Below, in pieces: positions 1 through 10,400 of a DNA stretch of 64,000 bases (within the stretch, counting starts at the first letter, position 1; each line of letters starts with the position of its first letter). Below the pieces are notes generated by a model. It saw nothing but the letters and a program-made list of their open reading frames with translations, did no database searches and was not told the DNA's origin. The position numbers and the translations under genes are program-made. Source of the DNA: Dyadobacter sediminis. Its GTDB lineage: Bacteria > Bacteroidota > Bacteroidia > Cytophagales > Spirosomataceae. The DNA is taken from positions 62,001 through 126,000 of the forward strand of contig NZ_VCEI01000028.1 in NCBI RefSeq assembly GCF_005860765.1. The letters are read 5' to 3'.

Positions 1-1259
1 TAGTGTTCATTAACACAAGTGACAGCAGTGGTGGTGCCGCTATTGCCTGTTCCAGATTGCAAAAAGCACTTGAAAAGCATTTGAACATAAATGGAGTAAT
101 TTTAACACAGGAAAAGAAGCTTGAAAACTCCTCTGTTATATCACTCACACCAACACGCTGGAAAAAACAAATGGCTTGGTTTAGATTCGTTGCAGAAAGG
201 CTGTTATTTCTTCCGTATGAAAAATCCAGAGAAATTCGCTTTTTATTCAATCGTGGTATTGTAGGAATTGATATTAGTTCACATCCACTTGTTCAAAATG
301 CAGATATAATACATTTGCACTGGATTAATTTTGGTTTCCTTTCTATCCATTCCCTTAAAAAATTACTATCGTTAGGCAAGCCGATTGTATGGACGCTACA
401 TGACATGTGGGCTTTTACAGGCGGTTGTCATCATAGTGGTAAATGTGAAAATTATCAATTATCATGTGGTAACTGTAAATTCTTACGAAATCCGTCTAGC
501 AATGATATATCATATAAAGACTGGTTATTGAAAAAAAAGACATATACTGAATTTGCCGCTATTGGTTGCAGCAAATGGCTGACAAACCGGGCCAAAAGCA
601 GTAGCTTGCTTGCTAATTGTTACACAGCATCTATTCCAAATCCCATTGATACTGCTACTTTCTGTCCTGTTTTAAAATCTCAGGCAAGACGATTTCTTAA
701 TCTGCCTGATAACAAAATGTTGATTTTGTTCGCTGCTATGAGAATTGATGCTGTTAAGAAGGGTTTTATTTATTTTGAAAGAGCATTACAAATTTTTAAA
801 GAACATAATAGTGAAACGGCCAATGAAATAGAAATAATTGTTTTTGGATCAGGAAATTGTGAAATTTTCAAGCAACTGCCATTTCCTGTCCATGTTCTGG
901 GACATCTATCAAGTGAGACACAAATTAGCCTTGCTTACAATGCTGCTTCCGTCTTTGTGATACCTTCACTTGAAGAAAACTTACCTAATACAATCATGGA
1001 ATCCTTTGCCTGTGGTACACCAGTTGTCGGTTTTGATGTAGGAGGTATATCAGAAATGATTGAACATAAACAAAATGGGTATTTGTCAGTCTATGGCTCT
1101 TCAGAATCTCTTGCAGAAGGAATCAATTGGGTGCTAAAAAATAATTTGAACGGCGTACTTTCCAAGCAGGCAAGACAAAAAGTAATTAATTCTTATTCTG
1201 AAAAAGTAGTCGCAATGCAATATAAGCGGCTTTATCAAATGTTACTTAAAGTAAGTTAA
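1..1259 (+). CDS. GT4-family glycosyltransferase, 5' end cut by the window
   Basis: Likely transfers a sugar from a nucleotide-sugar donor during exopolysaccharide or surface-glycan synthesis in the cytoplasm. The reading frame is open to base 1, and the visible N-terminus (INTSDSSGGAAIA) is the first GT-B strand and glycine loop, which normally follows only a few residues after the initiator Met. The GTG at base 3 is therefore probably internal and only a few codons are missing. A Cys-rich stretch with CHHSGKC and CGNC follows WTLHDMW near residues 135-160, as in WcaC-like GT4 enzymes. The C-terminal half has the donor-site EX7E region (EENLPNTIMESFACGTPVVG) near residue 330. Base composition is visibly more AT-rich than most of the window, as is common for polysaccharide loci. 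The acceptor sugar cannot be told. Confidence 0.85.
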   Translation, partial: VFINTSDSSGGAAIACSRLQKALEKHLNINGVILTQEKKLENSSVISLTPTRWKKQMAWFRFVAERLLFLPYEKSREIRFLFNRGIVGIDISSHPLVQNADIIHLHWINFGFLSIHSLKKLLSLGKPIVWTLHDMWAFTGGCHHSGKCENYQLSCGNCKFLRNPSSNDISYKDWLLKKKTYTEFAAIGCSKWLTNRAKSSSLLANCYTASIPNPIDTATFCPVLKSQARRFLNLPDNKMLILFAAMRIDAVKKGFIYFERALQIFKEHNSETANEIEIIVFGSGNCEIFKQLPFPVHVLGHLSSETQISLAYNAASVFVIPSLEENLPNTIMESFACGTPVVGFDVGGISEMIEHKQNGYLSVYGSSESLAEGINWVLKNNLNGVLSKQARQKVINSYSEKVVAMQYKRLYQMLLKVS

Positions 1260-1654
1260 ACATTTGCCGGTTGTCACTAATTTTCGGTTTTTAATAATCT
1301 GAACTTATAACACTGCAAAATAAAAGTTACAAATATAATGTTAGGCAGAAGAATCAAACTTGTTCATTGCAGAAAATAGAATAAAATCAAATTCCAGCCA
1401 AGATCGATATTATTTAATAATTGATTTTCATTGCTATAAACAGGGAGCCGCTCTGCGGCTTTTGCTGTTTGGGAATACAGTCAGGTTGCACGTTGATGTT
1501 AACAAATGTGAAGTTCTGAAATTTGGCAAGCAGACAGCACGGTAAAATGCCGTGATTGATCCACATTCATTAGTATAAAGTCATTCCGGTATCTCTTATT
1601 AAGGTATTTGCCGGAAGTTACTTTCAGAGCAATGTTACTCTTATACAACTAGAT
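1260..1654. other. AT-rich intergenic gap
   Basis: No convincing gene. The only short open frame (about 1360-1545) runs through a repeat fragment and looks spurious. The gap holds one solitary fragment of the hairpin repeat found in arrays further on, listed separately. No clear terminator or TAnnTTTG promoter was found ahead of the next gene. Confidence 0.5.
1433..1467 (+). repeat. solitary fragment of the hairpin repeat
   Basis: GCTATAAACAGGG is followed by the 15-nt hairpin AGCCGC-TCT-GCGGCT (1446-1460) and TTTGCTG. This matches the second-hairpin segment of the roughly 230-bp units at 2531-3163 and 11984-12452. No other hairpin of the unit is present, so it is a decayed or minimal copy. 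Confidence 0.8.
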
Positions 1655-2500
1655 ATGAAAAGGACGATTAAAATTACTTTATGGATTTTATTATGCATCA
1701 TACTGTTTGCAGGAGCGACAACAGGAATATTCTTTTACAAAATCAAGAATGGTTTTCCTGTGTCATATGAAACAGAAAAGCCAGCAATAAATTTTCCGCC
1801 TGATCAATCAGCTGTCCTGATTTTTTCTAAAACAACCGGTTTTCGACATGCAGAGTCGATTGAAGCGTCATTGCCTGTTTTTTCTCAAATAGCACGAAAA
1901 AATAATTGGTTTATTTATCAAACAGAAGAAGGCGGTATTTTTAATCCCGAGCAATTGAAACGTTTCAAGGTTGTTATTTTCAACAATTCTACCGGCAGAG
2001 TTCTTAACGATGAACAACAAAAAGTTTTGAGCCAGTATGTAGAATCAGGCGGAACTCTACTGGGTATTCACGGAGCAGGAGATGACTCCCATCACTGGCC
2101 ATGGTATCAAACTCATTTACTCGGCACAAAATTCTCTCATCATCCACTCAACCCGCAATTCCAGAAAGCAGACGTGCATGTGGAGGTTGATTCCGATTCG
2201 TCATTAACCCGTAAGTTGCCCGCTGTCTGGACAAACCAGGATGAATGGTATGTTTTCCTGAGCCAGCCCAAAGGCATGCAGATTTTATCTTATATCAACG
2301 GAGATAAAATCATTCCCAATGGCAATCTGCTCTGGATCAGAGATAAGGACTTTGGTATGGGACAATATCATCCGGTTGCCTGGTATCGAAACGTTGGCAA
2401 AGGCAAAACTTTCTATACTTCGATGGGGCATGGCAAGGAAGTCTGGCAAAATGAAAATTTCGTCCAAATGATAGAAAATGCCATGATCTGGTCCGAGTAA
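1655..2500 (+). CDS. membrane-anchored ThuA-like protein
   Basis: The 281-residue protein has one N-terminal hydrophobic segment (about residues 6-28) after a KR start, so it is an inner-membrane anchor or uncleaved signal. A ThuA (trehalose-utilisation-like, class I glutamine-amidotransferase-like) fold follows from about residue 50. Family marks seen are FSKTTGFRHAESI, the GIHGAGDDSHHWPWY stretch, and the TNQDEWYVF / GMGQYHPVAWYRN regions. Proteins of this family are common in Bacteroidota carbohydrate loci and are often linked to sugar catabolism, but most lack a proven reaction. It is related to the secreted ThuA protein at 17093-17854 but has a different N-terminus. The ATG at 1655 directly precedes the hydrophobic helix. 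The gene ends 30 bp before a hairpin-repeat array. Confidence 0.85.
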   Translation: MKRTIKITLWILLCIILFAGATTGIFFYKIKNGFPVSYETEKPAINFPPDQSAVLIFSKTTGFRHAESIEASLPVFSQIARKNNWFIYQTEEGGIFNPEQLKRFKVVIFNNSTGRVLNDEQQKVLSQYVESGGTLLGIHGAGDDSHHWPWYQTHLLGTKFSHHPLNPQFQKADVHVEVDSDSSLTRKLPAVWTNQDEWYVFLSQPKGMQILSYINGDKIIPNGNLLWIRDKDFGMGQYHPVAWYRNVGKGKTFYTSMGHGKEVWQNENFVQMIENAMIWSE

Positions 2501-2530
2501 CAGGAATTCGGAAATGTACAATTGAGCACC

Positions 2531-3163
2531 AGACAAAAAAGCTCCGGAGCTATCTGTTTATAGCAAAAAAGCATTCGGCAAAACATTGCGCGGCTCCAGA
2601 GGAGCCTTCTTGGAATCAGCAGACAGGCGGCCCCGCCGGGGCCTGACCATGACAATGGCTGATTTGTGGCTATAAACAGGGAGCCGCTCTGCGGCTATGC
2701 TGCATAAATGTTCTTGTCGAAAAGCATTTCTGAGCAGGAATACTTTTAAGAAGCAGGCAGAAAAAGCTCCGGAGGAGCAATCTGTTTATAGCAAAAAAGC
2801 ATTCAGCAAAAGGTTATGCGGCTCCCGAGGAGCCTTCTGGTAATCAGCAAGCAATAAGGCGGCCCCGCCGGGGCCTAACCATGACAATGGCTGACTTGTG
2901 GCTATAAACAGGGAGCCGCTCTGCGGCTGTTGCTGCATAAATGTTTTTGTTGAGAAGCATTTATGAGCAGGAATACTTTTAAGAAGCAGGCAGAAAAAGC
3001 TCCGGAGGAGCTATCTGTTTATAGCAAAAAAGCATTCGGCAAAAGGTTATGCGGCTCCGGAGGAGCCTTCTTGGAATCAGCAGACAGGCGGCCCCGCCGG
3101 GGCCTGACCATGACAATGGCTGGATTTATGGCTATAAACAGGGAGCCGCTCTGCGGCTGTTGC
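2531..3163 (+). repeat. array 1 of roughly 230-bp hairpin-rich repeat units
   Basis: Each full unit carries four 15-nt hairpins with 6-bp arms and 3-nt loops: GGCCCC-GCC-GGGGCC (2629-2643, 2861-2875, 3090-3104), AGCCGC-TCT-GCGGCT (2682-2696, 2914-2928, 3144-3158), an AGCTCC..GGAGCT type (shortened at 2540-2551, variant at 2765-2778, perfect at 2998-3012) and a GGCTCC..GGAGCC type (2592-2606, 2820-2834, 3053-3067). The period is 232 then 229 bp. GCTATAAACAG before hairpin 2 is the reverse complement of CTGTTTATAGC after hairpin 3. The array opens inside a unit at hairpin 3 and ends after hairpin 2. It fills the gap between two convergent genes. Apparent short reading frames through it (spelling YKQGAALRLL and similar) are by-products of the repeat. 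Confidence 0.9.
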
Positions 3164-3189
3164 TGTACATTTACTGCAATGTTCAGTTT

Positions 3190-6100
3190 TTATTGTTTGA
3201 TGATCCTGAAAATCTGCATTCTTTCTTTCTGTTCCAGTTTCAGTAAATAAATCCCGGAAGGAAATTGCTCCAAACTTAGAACAACCTCTTTTTCAGAACT
3301 GTTTTGCATCCAGAATGGAATCCCGGATAAGTTGTACAAGGTTAACGTTCGCAAGGAATTTGTTGCAAAACGAACCGTTACCCAGTCCTCTGTTGGGTTT
3401 GGGCCTATGGATATTTTATCTGAATCTATAATTGGTTCTTCTGCACCCAATATCACTTCTACTTTTATGGCGGAGGGCTCGTTAATGGAGCCAATGCCAC
3501 ATGCATTGCTTACAGATAATAATTTAAAGTAGGCTGAAGGCTCATTGCTTGCAACCAGCATGGTATCAGGCGAAATATCAGCATATCTATTTATTGCACC
3601 AAGGTCATTTCCATAACTGTACCGCCAGGGGCCGGTTCCATTTAGTAAAACTACGACTTGTGCTTTGCGCGTTGTATCCAGATTAACAATACTGCTTGCA
3701 AAAGATGCACTTGCTTTGGTGCTAAACCACACAGTTTGCTGAAAATCACCGGAGACTGTATTCCCATCAGTAGCAGCAAGCCGGATGCGATAGCCTTCCG
3801 TAGTCGAAAAGCCACTCGGAACAATGAATTGCAGCGGAGATTCTTTTCCAGTAGTAATCAGATTTTTAGCCACCTTTCCCTGGTTGTCCATTATCTGAAC
3901 CGTAAACTGGTTATCAGCAGAAAATGTGCCTGATTTGGTATAGTAAACCAAAACAGTATCCTTTTCACAAAATGCACTTTTGTTGAAACCCGCAATCTTC
4001 AACGTTCTGTCAGATGGTGGATTTACAATGACTTTTGCACTTCCAAATGATCGGACGGCACCACAGTTACTTTCAGAAGAAACAATCGTATAGGTAGTCG
4101 TAACTGTTGGAGATACTTTTATACTATAAGTGCCGTAATTGCTGAAAAACTGAAAAGCCCCTGACGTTCCGTCTGAAAGTGTAATCCTGACCTGCTGGTT
4201 ACCTTCACTTTTTGCAAGAATGTTGATAAAAGCAAATTCTCCCGGATTAATCGTTGCATTACCGCTTAATTCAATATCCGGAGCCTTGTTGATGTTAACA
4301 AGCTGGGAAAATGAAACATTGGTCCCGGTTATGTAACAAGTCAGTTCGTAGCTGCCGCTGTGCATATTGGGAGACACCGGAAGTGAAATTGTACCAGAAG
4401 TAGCTGTCACTTTTGTAAGGTCAAATCTTGTTTTGTTAGCATTGGTAAGATAAAACCCGACTTTTTCTCCCGCCGGAAGGTCGCCTGCAACCTGATATTT
4501 CACATTGATTGCGGTTCCGCTGCAGACATTGTCCGTTTCAGGTTTAAGACTTAAAATCTGCGGTTTCACTTTCACCGCTGCACTTCCTGAAACCGGGCCA
4601 TATCCGCACTGGTTACTGACAGATTGCAATTGAAACTGTGTACTTTTTGTAATCTTGTAAAAGCTGCTGAAACTGTCTCCAGAAAATTCAGTTTCCTGCA
4701 TTCCGCTTACCATTACTTTCCACGGGCCGCCGCCTGTCAGTTTGAAGTCTATTGTAATTTCCTGTCCGTACTTGATCTCGCCGGGATTAACTGTATTCTG
4801 ACTACCGAATGAAATGGTTGCGGAAGGCTTCCGGTTTACAACAATTCTCTTTCCTTCCGTACTGATCTGCTCATCCGTAATTACCCGAATGTCATACGTA
4901 CCTTCCATGGATTCAGGAATTAAATATCTGAAATCCGCTCCGGTTTTGTTTGACAAAATTGTCCTGAATTCTTCTTCATCTTTTTTCACTTGTAAATAGA
5001 AAGTCGTGCCGTTTGGAGCATTTCCATTTTCAATGGTAAACGGCACCGTTATTTCTTCCCCAGCACAGTATACATGGTTGTCAGTAAAATATTTCATCCC
5101 TAGTTTATAACTGTTCCAGTATAAATAACTGGTCAGATTCACATCCGTCGTTCCGCATACATTGGTCAGTGATTTGAGTGTAAAAGCTGTGACTTTTAAT
5201 CGGGGCAATGCTGGACGAAAAGTATGGTACTGTGATTTTTGTTCAGAATGATAGTCATTGGTTCCATCCGTATATTCAGCTGTATAAGGTGAAAAATTGT
5301 CAAGCTGTATACTGAAATGAGGCCCGGTATCTACTCCGAGAACGATGGGGTTCTGGGCTGTTCCGTCAAATCCTTCATAAAAAGTCAGTTTGGGTTTGCT
5401 CTCTATAATTAAAGGCAGACCGGCAGTGCCCCAGATTTCAGGAACAGTGGATTTTATGGAAATAAAAGCATATTTCTGGTTTACAAATGCTGAAACAGGC
5501 AGTTTATACCGGCCGGGTTTTTTGACAGCAAGCAAAACGTTATTCGGGTTGTTCGGTTGTGTGATCTGAAACTCGTTTCCATTACCAAACTGGCCAAGTC
5601 CATCAAACGAAACTTCAATGCTGTCAGGATCGCACAAGTATTTCTGCACCGGCGGATGAACAATGATAACAGGCTTCTGAGCTGAATACGAATTGACTGC
5701 TAAGTCCAGCCTCGGCAGGTCGCTATTTGCGTAACAGCTGTTTTCAATGGATTTCGGGGCAAAGTTCCCGGAAGCAGCAGCGAAAACTTCTTCCCCTTTT
5801 TCAGAATAGTCCACATAGGTTTTTTCTCCTTTGTAATCAACCAGATCAAACGGAATACCTCCGGAAACAATCAGGTTGTAACTATAATATTGCGGATAAG
5901 GCAGTGTTCTGGAGTTGCTGGTTGCGTAGGTTACTCTTGGAATCCCCCGGATTGTAAATCCATATCTGATCTCGGAAGTATAGGACGGATTTGCCGTTTT
6001 GATACGAAAGCCGGTTATACTGAAATAACCTTCCGTTATCCAGCTGGCAGGTGAATGCGGAATAAAAAACTCAATAGAGTCATTTACAAGCTTTGCCTCA

Positions 6101-7452
6101 AATTGGTAAACCGTGTTTTTCGAAGTAATACCTTCTACTGTAAATTTTGTACTGGCATTCAGCACTGCATTCGTAACAAACGGCAAACGTAATTTCTGAT
6201 TTTCACAGATTTCGCGTTTTTGTTGAACGGGAGCATCAATGGCAATGCCGGGCAGTACAGTTGCTACAACCGTTTGCTTCGGCAAATCGGTTGTTACACC
6301 GCAAGGTGTTTTAAGGGATTTGATCGAGAACGTTTCGGTTTTTTTCAGCCTAAAATTAAGATTCAGATTGTTGTCAAGCGTATAGGAATTGCCGTTATTG
6401 AGTTCGATCGAGTAAGGTTCTGGACCCGAAACATTAAACCACAGGGCAAAATCTTCTCCGAGCCGGACCGAGTCACTCTGACTCTGGAATGAAGCAACAG
6501 GCTTTTCATAGATAGCAAACGGCTTTGAATACGGACTCAGCAATTTCGGTCCATCGACTACAATTGCAACCTGATAAAGCATGGAATAAAGTAAGATATC
6601 ATCAGGTAGTCTGGCTGTAAGCACGCCGTTGCTCTTTCGCTTTGCAGGAATTTCAAAGGTTCGTTTTTCATTGCTATCCGAGTAACTCAGTTTCAGAAAG
6701 CGAAGTTTGAAGGTTGCAGTTTCCGGAATAACGCCGCCGTTTTCGTCGTAACTCAGTTCCATTTCACTTCCTTCACAAAGCGTCGTGTTATTGATTTTAG
6801 TCGGAATGATAGAAATTGGATTGACTGTCACCGGTACTTTTCCCGAAAACGGAACGGCTACATTACAGCTGTTTACAGATTTTACTATAAATAAATCCGC
6901 CGTTTTTGAAGCAATAAATGCAATTCCCAACTGATTATTGCCGGTAGGAAGTATCTCATGCTCAGAACTGTCACTAAGCATAACAGTAACCGGATTATTC
7001 GTTGTTATGTCAATATGCATGACAATTTCGGTTCCGGCATTCAGCGTGTCCGGCTCGCCTGCATGGCGGCTTAGTAAAACCTTTCCGCGGTTGTAAAAAG
7101 GTCTTGAGTAAATAGTGGTTTGTGTAACCGGGCTTGTGGACGATATTTGGTAACTTAATTGTGTGTAGCTTTCCAGTTTGTCATCATTTATTGTAAAAAC
7201 AAAATTTCCATTTTTGTAAACGGCCTCATAACGCGCTATTTGCTTGTCGTTGTAAAGGGCATAAAACTGGATATAAAACTTGTTATTGCTGTTAAATGTA
7301 CCGTTGATCTGAGCAGGTATTTTCGTTTCCGCATAAGCACAGAGTGACAGGTCATATGCGTCTGTAAGTAAAATCTGCGGGACATTGTTCTGGCCAGCAG
7401 CCAGGTTGGTACATAAAAGCAGCGTAAGCAGAAGTAGATTTCCAAACTTCAT
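3190..7452 (-). CDS. giant secreted modular protein with T9SS C-terminal sorting domain (copy A)
   Basis: The 1,420-residue protein begins with a signal peptide (MKFGNLLLLTLLLCTNLAAG). It ends in a type IX secretion CTD: ISIGPNPTEDWVTVRF, a central LYNLSG strand and a terminal PSGIYLLKLEQ..FRIIKQ strand. Between them are alternating beta-rich modules. One kind starts at a Cys motif (LCEGSEMELSY, ICENQKLRLPF, LCDPDSIEVSF, YCAGEEITVPF, VCSGTAINVKY, FCEKDTVLVYY). The other ends in a Cys motif (SCNVAV, TPCGVTTD, NVCGTTDV, NQCGYGPV, SNCGAVRS, NACGIGSI). Cys spacing suggests one disulphide per repeat pair, which is inference. The protein is presumably exported by the Sec and type IX systems and anchored at the surface. 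No enzyme motif is visible, so adhesin or structural roles are possible. It lies 27 bp downstream of its paralogue in the same orientation. Confidence 0.85.
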   Translation of the reverse strand: MKFGNLLLLTLLLCTNLAAGQNNVPQILLTDAYDLSLCAYAETKIPAQINGTFNSNNKFYIQFYALYNDKQIARYEAVYKNGNFVFTINDDKLESYTQLSYQISSTSPVTQTTIYSRPFYNRGKVLLSRHAGEPDTLNAGTEIVMHIDITTNNPVTVMLSDSSEHEILPTGNNQLGIAFIASKTADLFIVKSVNSCNVAVPFSGKVPVTVNPISIIPTKINNTTLCEGSEMELSYDENGGVIPETATFKLRFLKLSYSDSNEKRTFEIPAKRKSNGVLTARLPDDILLYSMLYQVAIVVDGPKLLSPYSKPFAIYEKPVASFQSQSDSVRLGEDFALWFNVSGPEPYSIELNNGNSYTLDNNLNLNFRLKKTETFSIKSLKTPCGVTTDLPKQTVVATVLPGIAIDAPVQQKREICENQKLRLPFVTNAVLNASTKFTVEGITSKNTVYQFEAKLVNDSIEFFIPHSPASWITEGYFSITGFRIKTANPSYTSEIRYGFTIRGIPRVTYATSNSRTLPYPQYYSYNLIVSGGIPFDLVDYKGEKTYVDYSEKGEEVFAAASGNFAPKSIENSCYANSDLPRLDLAVNSYSAQKPVIIVHPPVQKYLCDPDSIEVSFDGLGQFGNGNEFQITQPNNPNNVLLAVKKPGRYKLPVSAFVNQKYAFISIKSTVPEIWGTAGLPLIIESKPKLTFYEGFDGTAQNPIVLGVDTGPHFSIQLDNFSPYTAEYTDGTNDYHSEQKSQYHTFRPALPRLKVTAFTLKSLTNVCGTTDVNLTSYLYWNSYKLGMKYFTDNHVYCAGEEITVPFTIENGNAPNGTTFYLQVKKDEEEFRTILSNKTGADFRYLIPESMEGTYDIRVITDEQISTEGKRIVVNRKPSATISFGSQNTVNPGEIKYGQEITIDFKLTGGGPWKVMVSGMQETEFSGDSFSSFYKITKSTQFQLQSVSNQCGYGPVSGSAAVKVKPQILSLKPETDNVCSGTAINVKYQVAGDLPAGEKVGFYLTNANKTRFDLTKVTATSGTISLPVSPNMHSGSYELTCYITGTNVSFSQLVNINKAPDIELSGNATINPGEFAFINILAKSEGNQQVRITLSDGTSGAFQFFSNYGTYSIKVSPTVTTTYTIVSSESNCGAVRSFGSAKVIVNPPSDRTLKIAGFNKSAFCEKDTVLVYYTKSGTFSADNQFTVQIMDNQGKVAKNLITTGKESPLQFIVPSGFSTTEGYRIRLAATDGNTVSGDFQQTVWFSTKASASFASSIVNLDTTRKAQVVVLLNGTGPWRYSYGNDLGAINRYADISPDTMLVASNEPSAYFKLLSVSNACGIGSINEPSAIKVEVILGAEEPIIDSDKISIGPNPTEDWVTVRFATNSLRTLTLYNLSGIPFWMQNSSEKEVVLSLEQFPSGIYLLKLEQKERMQIFRIIKQ

Positions 7453-7479
7453 TTTAAAAAGGTTTTCCGTTGAGTAATG

Positions 7480-10400
7480 TTAATATTTGATGATCCGGTA
7501 AGTACTGACCAGTTGTTTTCTGTGAACTTGCAAAATGTAAATGCCTGTCGGGAAGTGGGACAAATCGATCGTTGCATTCTGTTGCGCGGATAAGCCTGTA
7601 TACATTCTGGTACCATTTAAATGAAGGATTTCCAGTTGTCGGGCAGACGAATTTACAAACTGAATCACCAGCTCACTGCTTGCCGGATTAGGACCTAACT
7701 GAATGACTTCTCCAGTGGAAGCAGGCTCGGCAGCAGTTATCAATTCAAATTGGAATGACGAAGGATCGCCAACTTTTCCGACTCCGCACTCATTTTCAAC
7801 CTGTAAGATCTTGTAAGTTGCGACGGGCGTTACAGGTGTGAGCCGGATCGTGTCCGAATATCCTGCAGTATTGCGGTACAGAGAAAAATTATCGTCTCCA
7901 AAGCGGTAATAAAAGGGCGAACTTCCTTCAAGACCAATAACTACATTGACCGGCTGGCCCGGCAAGTAGTAAGCAGCAGGCGTTAGTACCTTGGCCTGCG
8001 CGTATGATCCGATTCTTAAGCTTTCCGGATAAGTACTTCCGCTAATATTCTGACTTTTTGAAATGAGGCGAATTCTGTAATAACCAGACTGTTTTACACC
8101 TGCAGGAATCACTGCCGTAAGAGGTGAGAACTGACCAGACGTAGGAATGGAAACGAAATTCCTGCCCGTACTGTCTGATAACAAAACTTCGTATTCATTC
8201 ACACCTGCCTGATTTCCATTTAAGTTGAAATAGATCTGTACGGTGTCCGTACCGCAGATGTTTGATTTTCTTAATCCTTCAATACGTTGTATGGAAAGCC
8301 ATTGCGGCAGCCTGGGCTGTACCGTAATCGTGGCCGAACCTGAAACTTTGCCGACACCACAAGTACTTTTCAGCTCTTTTAAAGTAAAAGTCGTTGTAAT
8401 GGACGGAGTAACCTTAATCTGCGTGACACCTCCGGGAAACGGCGCCGTATGTGCTTGTGAAGTGCCGTCGGAAAGTTCGAAGGAAGTACTGTAAGCAAAT
8501 GAATTGTTGGCGCGAACATACAAATTTGTCGATTCGCCGGCCGTAATAATATTGTCGCCAAACAAGGTAATATCCGGCGAAGTATAGATCTGGTACGAAA
8601 TGGTTTTAGAAAGCTGCAATGATGCCACTTCTGCTTTGATAAAGAAAATTTGTCCGACTATATTTTGCGGTATTTTCAGCTCGATCCGCCCGCTTGCATT
8701 TTTGACAGAGTCCAGCTTTACCGGTTTTTTGTCATCACCTGTAATGCTGAAAACCAGATAACTGTTGCCTTGAGGTTCCATCCCTTTGATTTCATAATCC
8801 AGCTGGACTTTTTGTCCGGGACAGATAATTGCATCTGCGTTTTCAGGGTATTTTTTCAGTTCTAGGCCCGGCTTCACTTTTACCGTAACTTTCCCGGAAG
8901 CAGTCCCATATCCGCATGAATTCCAGACTTTGCTGACAAAGAAAGTTTGTTCACCTGTTACTGTGGGCGCATAGGTTGTGTAGTTGCTTGTAACCTGTTC
9001 CTGTCTGCCGTCATTGTAAACCAGCCCCCAGGGGTCGCTTCCAGTCAGATAAGTCGTGAGATATACCTGCGAGCCGTAGTCCGCCAGTACGATTGTATCG
9101 CCGGGTGCTGATTCGTAGCCTGCCTGAAATGTTGCAGTGGGTACATCCCCGATATAAAAATAGACCGGTTCGGAGTAGATGTTGTCGGAGGAACGCACCC
9201 TGAAATAGTAATTGCCGGTTTTAACGTTTGGAACTGCGAATTTGAACAGGTGGCTGTCCGTTGCAGTTGCCAGGTCCGTGTAAGTATCCTGCGAACCGGT
9301 TGCCGAAATCTGAAGTGTAAACTTGGTTGACGGAGCAGCTGTGCCGCTTTCCAGCGAAAACTGAATTTCGGAATCACTTCCGATACATTGCCGGACAGGA
9401 AATGTATACGGATTGATATTGATCTTGTATGCAACACCAATAAAGTATGATGTTATTTCACCGGCATAGCTGCCGCATGAATTGGTAACAGACTTCAGCC
9501 TGAATTCCGAAACCTTGTTACTGGCCAGTTCCAGCGGAATGGAAAAGGTCCCGTTCTGGTTTGTGCGAATAGTATTTTCCTTTCCATCCAGCGCATAATG
9601 AATAAGCGTATAATCACTGGTAAATACTGCTACGCCCGGCGACTCTCCGAGAAACATTTTAGCAGGTTGATCTTTGCTGGCCTGCGGCTGTATTGAAGGC
9701 ATCGACGGTTTGACTTTCAGGTTAAAACGGTCCGTTTCCGAGATTAAACGGGGCAGGCTGGAACTCAGCTGTAAACTTGCATCATAGCCTTCTTGCAGCC
9801 TTTCAGGAAGCTTTACTTTATAAATTCCCGGCTTGGTAACATTTCTGATCGGATAAGTGTCAGCTTGCGCAAACCTCAGATAGGAAATAGTGAACTGATT
9901 GCCAGCTTCGAACTTTCCGCTAAAATTAAGCTCAACTTCCACGCTGTCGCCCATACAATAATCCTTGTTGATCAGCCGTGCAAACAATGCAGGCGTAGTA
10001 TTACCAGGATTATCGACCTTTAATGAAAAAGCAGGAAGATCATTATTCCGAAAGCATTCATTGGATAAAGAAGCAAGCTTGAAAGTGGTATCCTGCAGGA
10101 TATACTGGTAAAACCAGATATTGCGGTATTCGTACGTCTGTTTGGTGCCACCGGCCATTTCTGCAATATATGGCCCTCCGCCATATAAATTGTAGTCCAT
10201 TCGGACAGCAGATGGGAATGGCACGCTTTTCTGGGAATTTTCTGCCATCAGCATATAAGGCGGACTTTGAACTTTTACAGCGCTGTACGGAGATGCAAGT
10301 GCCGGATTGCTGGATACAATCCGAAGCATGTACAAGTCACTGTAATCCCGCTTTGGATCCTGTGCTGTGTTTTTAGGGATAAAAAATTCCAGTGAGTCTC

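Noticed and set aside
1360..1545. 61-codon frame spelling CYKQGAALRLLL
   Set aside because: It runs through the hairpin-repeat fragment; the same words recur in the arrays. Not a gene.
2963..3250. 95-codon frame through array 1
   Set aside because: Entirely repeat sequence; continues into the 3' end of the minus-strand gene.
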